47,795 nucleotides of DNA from Treponema sp. (GCA_017935745.1 JAGBGX010000001.1:1-47795), one strand, 5' to 3'. Shown: positions 23,136 to 31,811, counted from the stretch's first letter. Made by a program: numbers and translations. The notes: generated by a model from the sequence alone, not told the origin.

Positions 23136-24773
23136 ATGGAAACAGAGTCAATCGGAAAATATAAGAACTGTGAGAAAATCGCGGCAGGCGGCATGGGCGC
23201 TGTCTATCTGGCGACTCATCCTGAGCTTAAGCGGAAAGTCGTCATAAAAAAGCTTACGATGAAAAACGGAGGCGCTGCAATCCGGGAACGGTTCAAGCGG
23301 GAAGCGCAGATTCTGAGCGAGCTTTCAAGCCCGTACATCGTGCGGATGTTTGATTATTTTACAGAGGGAAGGGCGAACTATATTGTCCTTGAATTTGTAG
23401 ACGGAATGTCGCTTGACAAGCTTATTGAAAAGCAGGGCTCCCTTCCGCCGGAGCTTGCGCTTCTGATTTTTCAGGATGCGTGCCTCGGGCTGAAAAATGC
23501 CCATGCAAAGGGAATCGTTCACCGCGACATAAAGCCGGGAAACATTCTGATTTCAAAGCGGGCTGAAGTCAAGCTTGCCGACTTCGGGATTGCCAGCGGT
23601 GAAAAGGATGAGGCTGAGGAACCCAAGGCTTCTGCTTCCGCACAGACAGTTGTGTCTGTATCAGCCGCTTCCGCTGCCATAACGCAGGCCGGATCAACGC
23701 TCGGAACTCCTGCGTATATGTCTCCTGAGCAGCTGGAGGATTCAAGCTCGGTGGACAGCCGCGCTGATATTTATTCAATGGGAGTCATGCTGTATGAAAT
23801 GGTCACCGGTGCAAAGCCGTATGCCGGCGACATGGCTCCCGGCACAATCCTGAAGATAAAGAAAGGAAACTACATTCCCCCGCAGAAGCTGAACAAAAAC
23901 CTGCCGCTTGTCGTCAGGCGGCTGATAAAAAGAATGATGAAGCCGAATCCGGCTAAGCGCGAGCAGCGGATTGAGCCTGTCATTGCACGGGTGCGGCGCT
24001 ACCTGAAAAAGTATGATACGCACGCAATCAGAGTTTCTCTTGCGCAGTCTATTATTTCACAGAAGCCTGTCACTTTTCCCGCGTATGTCCGCAAGAACAG
24101 AACAGCACACCGCGCGGCTCTTGCAGTTTTTTCCGCCGCAAGTTTTCTTCTGCTGCTGTATGCGGCATGGAGCCAGGGATTCATACACAGGACGCTCCTG
24201 AGAAAATGGTACACGCCAGTCTCCCTGACTATGACAGTTCCTTCGGCTGCGAGTGTGAATGCAGATCTTCCTGCCCATGCATATTTCTTTGTAAACGACA
24301 ACGATGAAATTCCAGAAGTTCCGCGCACACGGAGAATTTTTTACAGCAGCAGGAATTCCTCCAAGGGAAAGAATGTTGAGTATATCATGAAGGATGTGTT
24401 CCTGAAGCCCGGCGAGTACCGGATTAAGATTGCGGAAGGCCCGTATATCTGGTGGAAAAGCATCTCTGTGACTGACAAAAAGCTCGTCATGAACCTTGAC
24501 TTCCTGAAAAATGCAAGCCGGAATCTCACTGTTCATTTTTCAGCCCAGGACTCTGCCACAGGAGCGGATCTGAGCGCGACAGCCCAGTTCAAGGTTCAGG
24601 CCGGATCAAAATGGACTGATGTGCGGAACGTTGACTTTTCCCGGCTGAAGACTGGAACGGTCTATAAATTTCTTATGACTCATGACGGCTATTACGATGA
24701 ATATTTCAGCCTGCTTATTGACTGGTATCAGGACGAAGTGTTTATCAACGGAGCGCTGCGGAAAATTCAGTAG
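23136..24773 (+). CDS. Membrane Ser/Thr protein kinase (Hanks type)
   Basis: A 545-residue protein. The kinase domain (about 9-300) has a glycine loop (AAGGMGAVYLA, 16-26), VVIKK with the catalytic Lys near 38, HRDIKPGN (129-136), DFG (149-151) and GTPAYMSPEQ (200-209). The activation segment holds an Ala, Ser and Glu-rich insert (about 155-195), longer than usual. One membrane helix (about 337-354) follows, then a roughly 190-residue extracytoplasmic domain I do not recognise; it lacks PASTA repeats. ATG 23136 has GGAGG 9 nt upstream; an earlier in-frame start at 23100 lacks one. The kinase follows the phosphatase by 32 bp. Confidence 0.93.
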   Translation: METESIGKYKNCEKIAAGGMGAVYLATHPELKRKVVIKKLTMKNGGAAIRERFKREAQILSELSSPYIVRMFDYFTEGRANYIVLEFVDGMSLDKLIEKQGSLPPELALLIFQDACLGLKNAHAKGIVHRDIKPGNILISKRAEVKLADFGIASGEKDEAEEPKASASAQTVVSVSAASAAITQAGSTLGTPAYMSPEQLEDSSSVDSRADIYSMGVMLYEMVTGAKPYAGDMAPGTILKIKKGNYIPPQKLNKNLPLVVRRLIKRMMKPNPAKREQRIEPVIARVRRYLKKYDTHAIRVSLAQSIISQKPVTFPAYVRKNRTAHRAALAVFSAASFLLLLYAAWSQGFIHRTLLRKWYTPVSLTMTVPSAASVNADLPAHAYFFVNDNDEIPEVPRTRRIFYSSRNSSKGKNVEYIMKDVFLKPGEYRIKIAEGPYIWWKSISVTDKKLVMNLDFLKNASRNLTVHFSAQDSATGADLSATAQFKVQAGSKWTDVRNVDFSRLKTGTVYKFLMTHDGYYDEYFSLLIDWYQDEVFINGALRKIQ

Positions 24774-24809
24774 GAACTGTCCTGCGCCTCCATTTTACAG
24801 GAGAGAGAA

Positions 24810-25559
24810 ATGGGAGTCTATCTGCTCACAAAGCCTGACCTGCTGAAAGTCTGCGTTCAGCTTGCGCTGAAGATTGAGCGCACTGGCAACGAAGTCACTG
24901 TCTTTACAGATCCGTCGGAATTTTATGCCGCGCTGAAATTGCAGAAAAAAGGTGAAGTTGACTACGTGATGATTGATGTCAGGACGTTTCAGCTTGACAT
25001 ATACAATCCTTACACAGACATGGCGACAATGCCGTATCCTGTTCCTGTGGTGATTTTCAATGATCCGTATCCTGAGCCTGACTACCGTGCCGCGTACTGG
25101 ATTGCAAAGAACAAGCGCTACCTGGTTCCGCTGATAAGCGAAAGCGCGATAGAAAGCTTTCATCCTGAATTTTTTCTGATTGAATCATACCTGAACAGCG
25201 ATGAGCTGAACCGCTATGTCAGCGTCATAAACCGGCCTGACATTTTTTTGACGCCGGAAGAACGAAGCCGCATAATTGATCTCGAAGCATTCCGCCTGCG
25301 CCACAGAATCACGCCCTCGCGGTTCAAGGTGTTCAGGCACCTGTATGAAAACCTTGGAAAAGAAATTTCAAGCGAAGAGCTTGTCACTCTGCTGTTCGGC
25401 AGCTATTCGCCTGAAAAGCGGAAAGTTGTTTTCTCTTACATCTATGATCTTCGCAAGGCCTGCCGGAATGAAACATCGGTGCAGATTAGGATTGACAGGG
25501 AGTATAAGGGCAGGTACGCAATGAAAATACTTCCGCTTCACGATGAGCCGCCGCAGTAA
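24810..25559 (+). CDS. Atypical response-regulator-like winged-helix protein
   Basis: A 249-residue protein. Residues about 1-120 look like a receiver-type fold (VYLLTKPDLLKVCVQLALKIERTG, then DYVMIDVRTF with Asp56), but the acidic pair that normally binds magnesium near residue 8-10 is absent. Residues about 170-243 resemble the OmpR/PhoB winged helix (SRFKVFRHLYENLGKEISSEELV, then VVFSYIYDLRKACR). AGGAGA precedes ATG 24810. It follows the kinase by 36 bp, so it may be the kinase target rather than a histidine-kinase partner. Promoters it controls are unknown. Confidence 0.7.
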   Translation: MGVYLLTKPDLLKVCVQLALKIERTGNEVTVFTDPSEFYAALKLQKKGEVDYVMIDVRTFQLDIYNPYTDMATMPYPVPVVIFNDPYPEPDYRAAYWIAKNKRYLVPLISESAIESFHPEFFLIESYLNSDELNRYVSVINRPDIFLTPEERSRIIDLEAFRLRHRITPSRFKVFRHLYENLGKEISSEELVTLLFGSYSPEKRKVVFSYIYDLRKACRNETSVQIRIDREYKGRYAMKILPLHDEPPQ

Positions 25560-25591
25560 ACGGACTCACCGCGGCATGAATCTGCTCATTT

Positions 25592-27037
25592 TCACCTGAT
25601 GTTTGCCTTTATGAAGGAAAGCTTGAGATCCTTGAGCTTTTCTGTGACTGAGACTTTGTAAATGTGGGGATTCAGAATGCGCTTATATGAAGGATCCAGC
25701 GTTTCAATTTCCTCCATCATCCGGCTCCGGCTTGCCTTGAGCTGCTCTGCGTCTGAAAGCCGGGGCATGGTTCTCTTTCCGTTTTCAAGCCGTTTTTTCA
25801 GGAGCGGCCGCACCTCGGAAGCGGTAAAAGAAAACTGCCGGTAGTCCACCATCGGATGGTAGTAGCGGTATTCCTTTCCTGCTTCGATTGTTTCATCATC
25901 AAGCGCAAGGATGTCGGCGCGCGCCATGCCTGATTCGTCATACAGCCTGAATGCATTCTTGATTCCGGGATTTGTGTTTTTTGCGGGATTGTCGCTGAAT
26001 TTCATCGCTGGAACAAAGGAGCCGCCGCTTTCTTTTGCGGCAAGCTTATACACGCCGGTAAAGCTTGACTCTGTTCCGCCGGTGACCATGTGCGTTCCGA
26101 CTCCCCAGCTTGCGATCGGAGCGTTCTGCTGCACCAGTGTTTCAATGATTTCTTCTGTCAGGTCATTTGAGACGCAGATGTACGCCTGCGGAAATCCTGC
26201 CTTGTCAAGCTCTTTTCTGACTTCCGCTGTAAGGTATGAAATGTCTCCTGAGTCGAGGCGCACTCCGAAATTGTATCCCTGCTGCACAAGCTTTGAGCCT
26301 GCGGTGATAGCGTTCCTGATTCCGCTTTTCAGCGTGTCATACGTGTCAATCAGAAAAACTGTCTTGCTTGGATAAAGCTTTGCGTATGCTTCAAATGCCT
26401 CAAGCTCGCTTGGAAATGACATGACCCATGAATGCGCCATTGTCCCCATGACTGGAATGCCGTACAGCTTGCCTGCGAGTGTGTTGCTTGTTCCTGCCGC
26501 TCCGCCGATGTATGCCGCCCGCGTTGCTCCCATTCCGCCGTCAGGCCCCTGCGCCCGCCGCAGTCCGAATTCCATTACGCTTCCTTTTTTGCTGGAAAGC
26601 CATACGCGGGCTGTTTTTGTTGCTATGAGGCTCTGGAAGTTGCAGAGATTCAGCACAAGCCCTTCAATAATCTGCGCTTCAATGAGCTGCGCATGAATCC
26701 GTATGACAGGCTCCTGCGGAAAAATGAGGGAGCCTTCTTCAAATGAATACAAGTCGCCTGAAAATCTGAAATCCTTGAGATAGCTGAGAAATCCTTCTTC
26801 AAAGATTCCCTGGGCGCGCAGGTAGCTGATTTCTTCATCATCAAAAGTGAATTCCTCAAGGGAGTCAAGCAGCGGCTCTATTCCTGCAAAGACACTGAAT
26901 CCGCCGTTAAAGGGCTGCCGCCGGAAAAACATATCAAAGACTGCCAGCCCGTTCATGTTCTGCTTCCAGTAGCCTTGTGCCATTGTAAGCTCGTAGAAAT
27001 CTGTAAAGAGCGCGCTTTTGCTGAATGTTGAATGCAT
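25592..27037 (-). CDS. pncB: Nicotinate phosphoribosyltransferase
   Basis: Converts nicotinate and PRPP to nicotinate mononucleotide in NAD salvage. The 481 residues carry family segments FTDFYELTMAQGYW (N-terminus), EFGLRRAQGPDGG (about 156-168), GTMAHSWVMSF (about 198-208) and VRLDSGDISYL (about 259-269). This is the bacterial-animal type rather than the shorter E. coli PncB type. AGAGGA lies 5 nt before ATG 27037, but sits in a hairpin of the leader. It is convergent with the kinase operon (32-bp gap) and co-directional with the SDR gene. Confidence 0.95.
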   Translation of the reverse strand: MHSTFSKSALFTDFYELTMAQGYWKQNMNGLAVFDMFFRRQPFNGGFSVFAGIEPLLDSLEEFTFDDEEISYLRAQGIFEEGFLSYLKDFRFSGDLYSFEEGSLIFPQEPVIRIHAQLIEAQIIEGLVLNLCNFQSLIATKTARVWLSSKKGSVMEFGLRRAQGPDGGMGATRAAYIGGAAGTSNTLAGKLYGIPVMGTMAHSWVMSFPSELEAFEAYAKLYPSKTVFLIDTYDTLKSGIRNAITAGSKLVQQGYNFGVRLDSGDISYLTAEVRKELDKAGFPQAYICVSNDLTEEIIETLVQQNAPIASWGVGTHMVTGGTESSFTGVYKLAAKESGGSFVPAMKFSDNPAKNTNPGIKNAFRLYDESGMARADILALDDETIEAGKEYRYYHPMVDYRQFSFTASEVRPLLKKRLENGKRTMPRLSDAEQLKASRSRMMEEIETLDPSYKRILNPHIYKVSVTEKLKDLKLSFIKANIR

Positions 27038-27042
27038 ATATG

Positions 27043-27152
27043 TCCTCTAAAAAGATAGTTTTGCTCGGACGTTTTTTAGAGTGGACAGACAGCATCTGCT
27101 ATACACAACCGGCGTCCGCATACAAAATAGCAGTTTGGCCTGAAAAAGTCAA
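27043..27152 (-). promoter_or_regulatory. pncB promoter and structured leader that hides the RBS
   Basis: On the minus strand the promoter is TTGACT (27152-27147), 17 nt, TATTTT (27129-27124), giving a leader of about 80 nt. CTCTAAAAA (27081-27073) pairs perfectly with TTTTTAGAG (27053-27045), and that right arm contains most of the AGAGGA ribosome binding site. CGGACG at the start of the leader (27118-27113) can pair with CGTCCG (27071-27066) in the hairpin loop, enclosing the left arm. These two helices look mutually interfering, as in a switch. Confidence 0.55.
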
Positions 27153-27976
27153 TTGCTCGGCCGCTTGCAGAAAGTGTATGTCGCCCATGCTCCGAAATAT
27201 CTGCCGATGAATCTGCTTGCTGCCGCCTGGAATTTCCATCTGAATGCAAACATCGAGCAGAGCTTTCCCCTGCGCGAGCATCTGAGCGCGTGCGCCGCTG
27301 TTTTTTCAGGCGAAAGTCCGTGCCGCACTTTTTCCCGCGCGCCGTTTGACGCTACCCGTGCGAATTCGGTGCTTACCGGCCCGGGGCATACGGCAGTCAC
27401 TTTGATTCCGCGGTTTTTCAGCTCTGCCGCAAGGGCAACGGTAAAGCTGAGCACATAGCTTTTGCATGCTCCGTAGACTGCAAAATTTCCGAGCGGCATA
27501 AAGGCAGCCAGGCTTGCAACATTGATAATCCGCGAGCCTCTGCCCATGTACGGAAGCGCAAATCCGGTGATTCCCGTGAGGGAAGTGCAGTCAAGGTCAA
27601 TCATTTCCATTTCGCGCCGGACGTCCGTATTCTCGAACGCTCCATACGTTCCAAATCCTGCGTTGTTCACAAGAACCGTTATTGAAAAGTCTCCGCTCTT
27701 TTTTTCTTCCTCCAGAATTCTGCTGATCCGTTCTGCGCCGGCTGAGCCTGAAATATCTTGTGCAACTGTTTTTACTGCGGGAAATTTTTTTTTGCTCTTC
27801 CGGGCATCCGATTCAATTTCGCGTTTCAGTTCCTCAAGCCGCGCGGCTCTTCTGGCGATAATCCACAGCTCGTCGCTTGAAAACTGCTCATAGTCAGCGC
27901 TTTCCTGCGCCAAAAGACGTGCGAACCATGCTCCCATTCCGCTGGAAGCTCCTGTAACAATCATGATTTTTTTCAT
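27149..27976 (-). CDS. Short-chain dehydrogenase/reductase
   Basis: A 275-residue SDR with the nucleotide motif GASSGMGA (9-16), the NNAGFGTYG segment (about 107-115), catalytic Ser in NVASLA and YGACK (about 161-165). Family: NAD(P)-dependent oxidoreductases of the YqjQ/DltE group. The substrate cannot be read from sequence. No Shine-Dalgarno is present; TACAAT lies six nucleotides before ATG, so a leaderless message is predicted. The 3' end overlaps the -35 region of pncB. Confidence 0.85.
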   Translation of the reverse strand: MKKIMIVTGASSGMGAWFARLLAQESADYEQFSSDELWIIARRAARLEELKREIESDARKSKKKFPAVKTVAQDISGSAGAERISRILEEEKKSGDFSITVLVNNAGFGTYGAFENTDVRREMEMIDLDCTSLTGITGFALPYMGRGSRIINVASLAAFMPLGNFAVYGACKSYVLSFTVALAAELKNRGIKVTAVCPGPVSTEFARVASNGAREKVRHGLSPEKTAAHALRCSRRGKLCSMFAFRWKFQAAASRFIGRYFGAWATYTFCKRPSN

Positions 27977-27982
27977 GCCCGC

Positions 27983-28011
27983 ATTGTATCATGATTCTCT
28001 TCCGCTGTAAA
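27983..28011 (-). promoter_or_regulatory. Promoter of the SDR gene, start codon at the 5' end
   Basis: TTTACA (28011-28006), exactly 17 nt, TACAAT (27988-27983), then six nucleotides (GCGGGC) and ATG 27976 on the minus strand. Divergent from the GH3 promoter at 28029-28057. Confidence 0.7.
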
Positions 28012-28028
28012 ATGCAGTGCATGGGCAA

Positions 28029-28057
28029 TAGACTTTTCGTTTCTTCCCGGTTATAAT
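28029..28057 (+). promoter_or_regulatory. Promoter of the GH3 gene, start codon at the 5' end
   Basis: TAGACT (28029-28034), 17 nt, TATAAT (28052-28057), then six nucleotides and ATG 28064. The -10 is consensus. The start site would coincide with the ATG. Confidence 0.7.
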
Positions 28058-28063
28058 TTCCGT

Positions 28064-29161
28064 ATGAAAAAAAGTGCTGTCATTGCAGTCTTGCTCTCTG
28101 TTTTCATTCATATGCCCGCACAGCCGGAAAGCCGCTCCGAAGAAATTCTTTCGTCCCTGTCCGAAGCCGAGCGCATTTCTCAGATTTTCTTAGTGAATGT
28201 TGAAGGAAACAGGTCGTTTTCTCCAGTGGAATTCACTGATGACGGAACGCCCGTTGTTCCCGGCGGCATCCTGCTGTTTTCATATAACATTTCTGATTCT
28301 TTTGAAAGTGTGAAAAGCTTTATCGGATCGGTGCAGTCGTTTTGTGAAAAAAGCGGCATTGTGCGTCCGTATATTGCTGTTGACCAGGAAGGCGGAAGCG
28401 TAAGCAGGCTCCGCGGAATCACATCATTCCTTCCTTCTGAAAAAAAAGTCGCGGAACAGAACAGCGCGCAGCAGGCAGGAAATCTGTATGCAGTTCAGGC
28501 ACAGCAGATGAAGGAGCTTGGAATCACGCTGAACCTTGCGCCCGTTGCAGAGGCGGTCATTGACACAAACCGGGAGTTTCTTGGAAACCGAACGTTCGGT
28601 TCTGTTCCCAGTGCTGTTTCATACAGCATGTCGTGCATACAGGCGTATGAGTCAAACGGCATCGGCTGCGCTGTCAAGCATTTTCCCGGGAATGCAAATA
28701 CGGATCCTCATGCCGGACTGCCGGAAATTGCGCTTTCCGCCTCTGAAGTTGAAATGTATTTTCTGCTTCCGTTTGCGTTTGTTCTCCGTGCCTGTCCGTC
28801 ATGCGTGCTGATGAGCCATGCCCGCATCAGTTCCCTTGACGAAAATCCGGCCGCGCTCAGCAAGTTCTGGATAACGGAAGTGCTTCAAAGAAAGCTTGGA
28901 TACAAAGGGCTTGTCATAAGCGATGACATATTTATGGGCGCGCTGCAGGACAACGGATTTCCGCCTGAAAAAGCCTGTGTGCAGGCAATTGAGGCTGGAG
29001 TTGACATTATCATGCTCAGCGAAAAGAAATTTTTTCATGTTGCCGCAGTGCTTCTTTCCCGCGCAGAAAAAGACAGCGCGTTTGCGTTCCGTCTTTATGA
29101 AGCTGAAAGAAAAGTGATAGAATTCAAGCTGAAAAAAGGCATTGTACATGAAGCAGAGTAG
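28064..29161 (+). CDS. Exported glycoside hydrolase family 3 (NagZ-like)
   Basis: A 365-residue predicted beta-N-acetylhexosaminidase-like enzyme. The N-terminus is a signal peptide (about 1-20). GH3 segments are present: AVDQEGGSVSRLRG (about 105-118), GNRTFG, KHFPGNANTDPHAGLP (about 205-220) and the nucleophile region VISDDIFMGAL (about 285-295). NagZ in enterobacteria is cytosolic, so the signal peptide is a difference and suggests action on periplasmic cell-wall fragments. In the KHFPG loop the usual H-G is replaced by N-A. No Shine-Dalgarno; predicted leaderless. The end overlaps the methyltransferase gene by 14 bp. Confidence 0.85.
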   Translation: MKKSAVIAVLLSVFIHMPAQPESRSEEILSSLSEAERISQIFLVNVEGNRSFSPVEFTDDGTPVVPGGILLFSYNISDSFESVKSFIGSVQSFCEKSGIVRPYIAVDQEGGSVSRLRGITSFLPSEKKVAEQNSAQQAGNLYAVQAQQMKELGITLNLAPVAEAVIDTNREFLGNRTFGSVPSAVSYSMSCIQAYESNGIGCAVKHFPGNANTDPHAGLPEIALSASEVEMYFLLPFAFVLRACPSCVLMSHARISSLDENPAALSKFWITEVLQRKLGYKGLVISDDIFMGALQDNGFPPEKACVQAIEAGVDIIMLSEKKFFHVAAVLLSRAEKDSAFAFRLYEAERKVIEFKLKKGIVHEAE

Positions 29162-30044
29162 GCCGAAAAAAATGACAGGAGCGCCGGCGTTTGACTCTTT
29201 TTATTCCGGACTGTTCGGCGGACGGTGGGAAGAACTGAAAAAGGCGCTTTTCCTGCCGCCTGTTTATGCAGGGCTTTCATTTGGAGAATGCGAGCCATAT
29301 TTTCTTGATCCTGCAAGCGTTGCCGCGGCCCTGTGCCTTCCCGTCAGGCAGTCAGAAAAAATTCTTGATCTGTGCGCGGCTCCCGGCGGAAAGACGCTTG
29401 TGCTGTGCGGAACATCCGGCAGCCATACATCCCTGCATGCGAACGAGCGTTCTCCGTCAAGAAAAATCCGGCTTGCAAAAGTCATCGCCTCATCACTTCC
29501 TCCTGATATTTCCAGCCGTGTCCGCATAAGCTGTACGGACGGCAGCGTGTGGTGCAGGCGGGAATCTGAGTGCTACGGAAGCATTCTGCTGGATGCGCCG
29601 TGCTCAAGCGAGCGTCATGTCTTGAATGACAAAAGCTATCTTGACAAATGGTCTCCCGCCAGAGTGAAGTCAGCCGCTGCCGGGCAATGGGCGCTTCTGT
29701 CATGCGCATACCGCCTTTTGCAGCCCGGCGGATTTCTGCTGTATGCGACCTGCGCACTATGTCCCGCAGAAAATGACGGGGCTGTTTCCCGCCTGATAAA
29801 AAAATTTCCTGATGCTTCCGTGATTCAGGCGGAGGAAGTGCTGTCCGTCTTCCGGGAAAACAACGGCGCGTTTTCCGGGAGCATTGCCTGTCCGCAGGAA
29901 ATCTGCCCTGAGCGCATCCTTTCGCTTGCAGAGCGGACGGAGTCGGGCTTCCATATTCTTCCTGACAGGGCAAGCGGAGCCGGTCCGATTTATTTTTCCC
30001 TGATTCAAAAACCGTCAGGCTTCATTCAAAATAATAACAATTGA
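29148..30044 (+). CDS. RsmB/NOP2/Sun-family RNA (cytosine-5) methyltransferase
   Basis: A 298-residue SAM-dependent methyltransferase. Motifs: SAM loop LDLCAAPGGKT (about 76-86), motif IV DAPCSSERHV (about 149-158) with one catalytic Cys, and motif VI ATCAL (about 203-207) with the second Cys. The compact size without an NusB-like N-domain resembles the NSUN4 / small bacterial RsmF-like group. The target RNA cannot be told from sequence. I chose ATG 29148, preceded by AAGG; a TTG six bases earlier is less likely. It overlaps the GH3 gene, indicating coupled translation. Confidence 0.85.
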   Translation: MKQSRPKKMTGAPAFDSFYSGLFGGRWEELKKALFLPPVYAGLSFGECEPYFLDPASVAAALCLPVRQSEKILDLCAAPGGKTLVLCGTSGSHTSLHANERSPSRKIRLAKVIASSLPPDISSRVRISCTDGSVWCRRESECYGSILLDAPCSSERHVLNDKSYLDKWSPARVKSAAAGQWALLSCAYRLLQPGGFLLYATCALCPAENDGAVSRLIKKFPDASVIQAEEVLSVFRENNGAFSGSIACPQEICPERILSLAERTESGFHILPDRASGAGPIYFSLIQKPSGFIQNNNN

Positions 30045-30069
30045 ATTTTCTGGAAATGTGCTTTATACT
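30041..30069 (+). promoter_or_regulatory. Promoter of the GAF-HD-GYP gene
   Basis: TTGAAT (30041-30046), exactly 17 nt, TATACT (30064-30069). The predicted start near 30076 leaves a leader of only about 9 nt before ATG 30085 with no clear Shine-Dalgarno. The -35 overlaps the stop of the upstream methyltransferase gene. Confidence 0.6.
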
Positions 30070-30084
30070 TGCTAGGCAGACGGT

Positions 30085-31350
30085 ATGAACAGAGATTGTG
30101 GATCGAAAGGCAGAATGCGCCTTGTTACTCAGATTGAAGAACAGCTCAAGGAAATAAAGGATGTCGATGTTCTGCTTGAAAACATCTTGAGCGGAGCCAG
30201 AAAAATTGTAAATGCAGACGCCGGTTCCATCTATGAATATGACGGCAAGGAAAACAAGCTGTGGATCCGGTACAGCCAGAATGACACGCTTCAAAAACAG
30301 CTTGCCCCCGGGGAAAAGCTTCCGTATATTTCCTTTTATCTTGTGCCCACAAACAGGTCTGTTTCCGGGTACTGTGCGCTTTCAAAGAAAATCATAAACA
30401 TTCCTGACGTGTACAGCATGCCTGAATATATGGACGAAGAGTCAAAGGAATCGCGCCCGTTTGAATTCGACTCTGAAAATGACGGACGGACAGGCTATCA
30501 CACGCAGTCTATGCTTGCAATTCCCCTGATTATGACGAACGGAAACATTCTGGGCGTTCTTCAGATTATAAATGCCAAGGATGCTGACGGCTCTGTCATT
30601 CCGTTCAGCAAGGACGATGAGTTTTACATTTCCCGGTTCGCATCAAAGGTCGGCTCGATATACGAGTACGCATATCTTACAAGGCTGAATATCGACCGCC
30701 TCGTAAAGACAGCAGGCTTCCGGGATCCGAAGGAAACTGGCCGGCATGTTGAGCGCGTGTCCCGCTTTTCCCTGGAAATTTATGACCGCTATGCTGCGAA
30801 CAAAAACATTCCCGAAAAAGAGCGCGACAAATTCCGCGACAATCTCCGCCTTGCAGCCCGCTGCCATGATGTCGGAAAGGTTGCTGTTCCTGATGAAATA
30901 CTGAAGAAGCAGGGATGCCTTAATGAAGATGAGCGAGACATAATGAAAGGGCATACGTGCATCGGAGCGCAGATTTTCACTCCCGTGGAAAATGATCTGG
31001 ACATAATGGCGCGGGATGTGTGCCTCCATCACCATGACCGGTGGGACGGAGGAAGAAAAGGATACCCTAAGCAGTATGACTACATGAGCTATGTTCCTGC
31101 GACAAAAATGCCGCGCGGGCTTGAGCAGTCATTGCAGGGAGAAGAAATTCCGCTTGCCGCCCGGATTGTTGCGCTTGCTGATGTGTATGATGCCCTGCGC
31201 CACAAGCGCTACTACAAGTCGGAGTGGACAGCCGAAGATACATTCCGGGAAATAGAGTCGCAGCGCGGAAGGCAGTTTGATCCGCAGATTGTTGATGCCC
31301 TGCTGCAGATACGGGACCGTCTGGAAGCTATAAACAGCGCGATAGGCTGA
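30085..31350 (+). CDS. GAF-HD-GYP cyclic-di-GMP phosphodiesterase
   Basis: A 421-residue cytosolic protein. Residues about 15-190 form a GAF sensor domain. The HD-GYP domain (about 205-400) carries H261-D262 (CHDVGK), the HHHDRWDG cluster (315-322) and GYP (326-328). The GYP loop has an extra RK compared with the common DGxGYP spacing. HD-GYP enzymes degrade c-di-GMP; in spirochaetes c-di-GMP affects motility. No membrane segment is visible. Ends 5 bp from the convergent UPF0178 gene. Confidence 0.92.
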   Translation: MNRDCGSKGRMRLVTQIEEQLKEIKDVDVLLENILSGARKIVNADAGSIYEYDGKENKLWIRYSQNDTLQKQLAPGEKLPYISFYLVPTNRSVSGYCALSKKIINIPDVYSMPEYMDEESKESRPFEFDSENDGRTGYHTQSMLAIPLIMTNGNILGVLQIINAKDADGSVIPFSKDDEFYISRFASKVGSIYEYAYLTRLNIDRLVKTAGFRDPKETGRHVERVSRFSLEIYDRYAANKNIPEKERDKFRDNLRLAARCHDVGKVAVPDEILKKQGCLNEDERDIMKGHTCIGAQIFTPVENDLDIMARDVCLHHHDRWDGGRKGYPKQYDYMSYVPATKMPRGLEQSLQGEEIPLAARIVALADVYDALRHKRYYKSEWTAEDTFREIESQRGRQFDPQIVDALLQIRDRLEAINSAIG

Positions 31351-31355
31351 TGAGG

Positions 31356-31808
31356 CTATATGCCAAGGAGCGCGGAAAGGCTTTTTGAAAACGCGCTGAT
31401 ATCTTTTTTTCCGTAGGAATGCCAGCTTTCTCCCGTTGCAACGCCGAGCGCCTTCATCTGCAGGCTCAGCTCCCGCTCATTCAGGAAGTCCTGCATATTT
31501 TCCTTTGTAAAGATTACACCCTTGTCGTTCAGCACAGCCGTATTTTTTTCAAGGAGCCGCTGCGCCAGAATCAGATCCCGCGTCACGGCAATGTCATTTT
31601 CCTCTGATTTTTCTACGATGAAATTGTCTGCCGCATCTTTCGTGCTGCCGCAGACATGCATTACAAAGAGCGGATTTTCAGTCTTGGCCGGAACAGCTCT
31701 GTTTGCAACAAAAAAAACAGCAATCCGATGATGCTCCGCTGTCCGCAGTATAAAGCTTTTGGCAGGCCGCGCGCAGGAATCAGCATCGACAAAAATTCGT
31801 TTTGCCAT
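31356..31808 (-). CDS. UPF0178 (YaiI/YqxD) family protein
   Basis: A 150-residue protein with the family start RIFVDADSC, the segment VTRDLILAQRLLEKNTAVLNDKG and the end region. The aspartates VDAD and TRD suggest a PIN-like nuclease fold, which is how the family is usually described; function is unproven. It begins 3 bp after the zapA stop with no ribosome binding site, so it is likely translated by coupling as the last gene of the infC operon. Confidence 0.85.
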   Translation of the reverse strand: MAKRIFVDADSCARPAKSFILRTAEHHRIAVFFVANRAVPAKTENPLFVMHVCGSTKDAADNFIVEKSEENDIAVTRDLILAQRLLEKNTAVLNDKGVIFTKENMQDFLNERELSLQMKALGVATGESWHSYGKKDISAFSKSLSALLGI

Positions 31809-31811
31809 TAG

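Noticed and set aside
31369..31410. Terminator for the HD-GYP gene
   Set aside because: AGCGCG/CGCGCT pair with a 17-nt loop and a T run 6 nt later is too weak to call, and it lies inside the UPF0178 gene.
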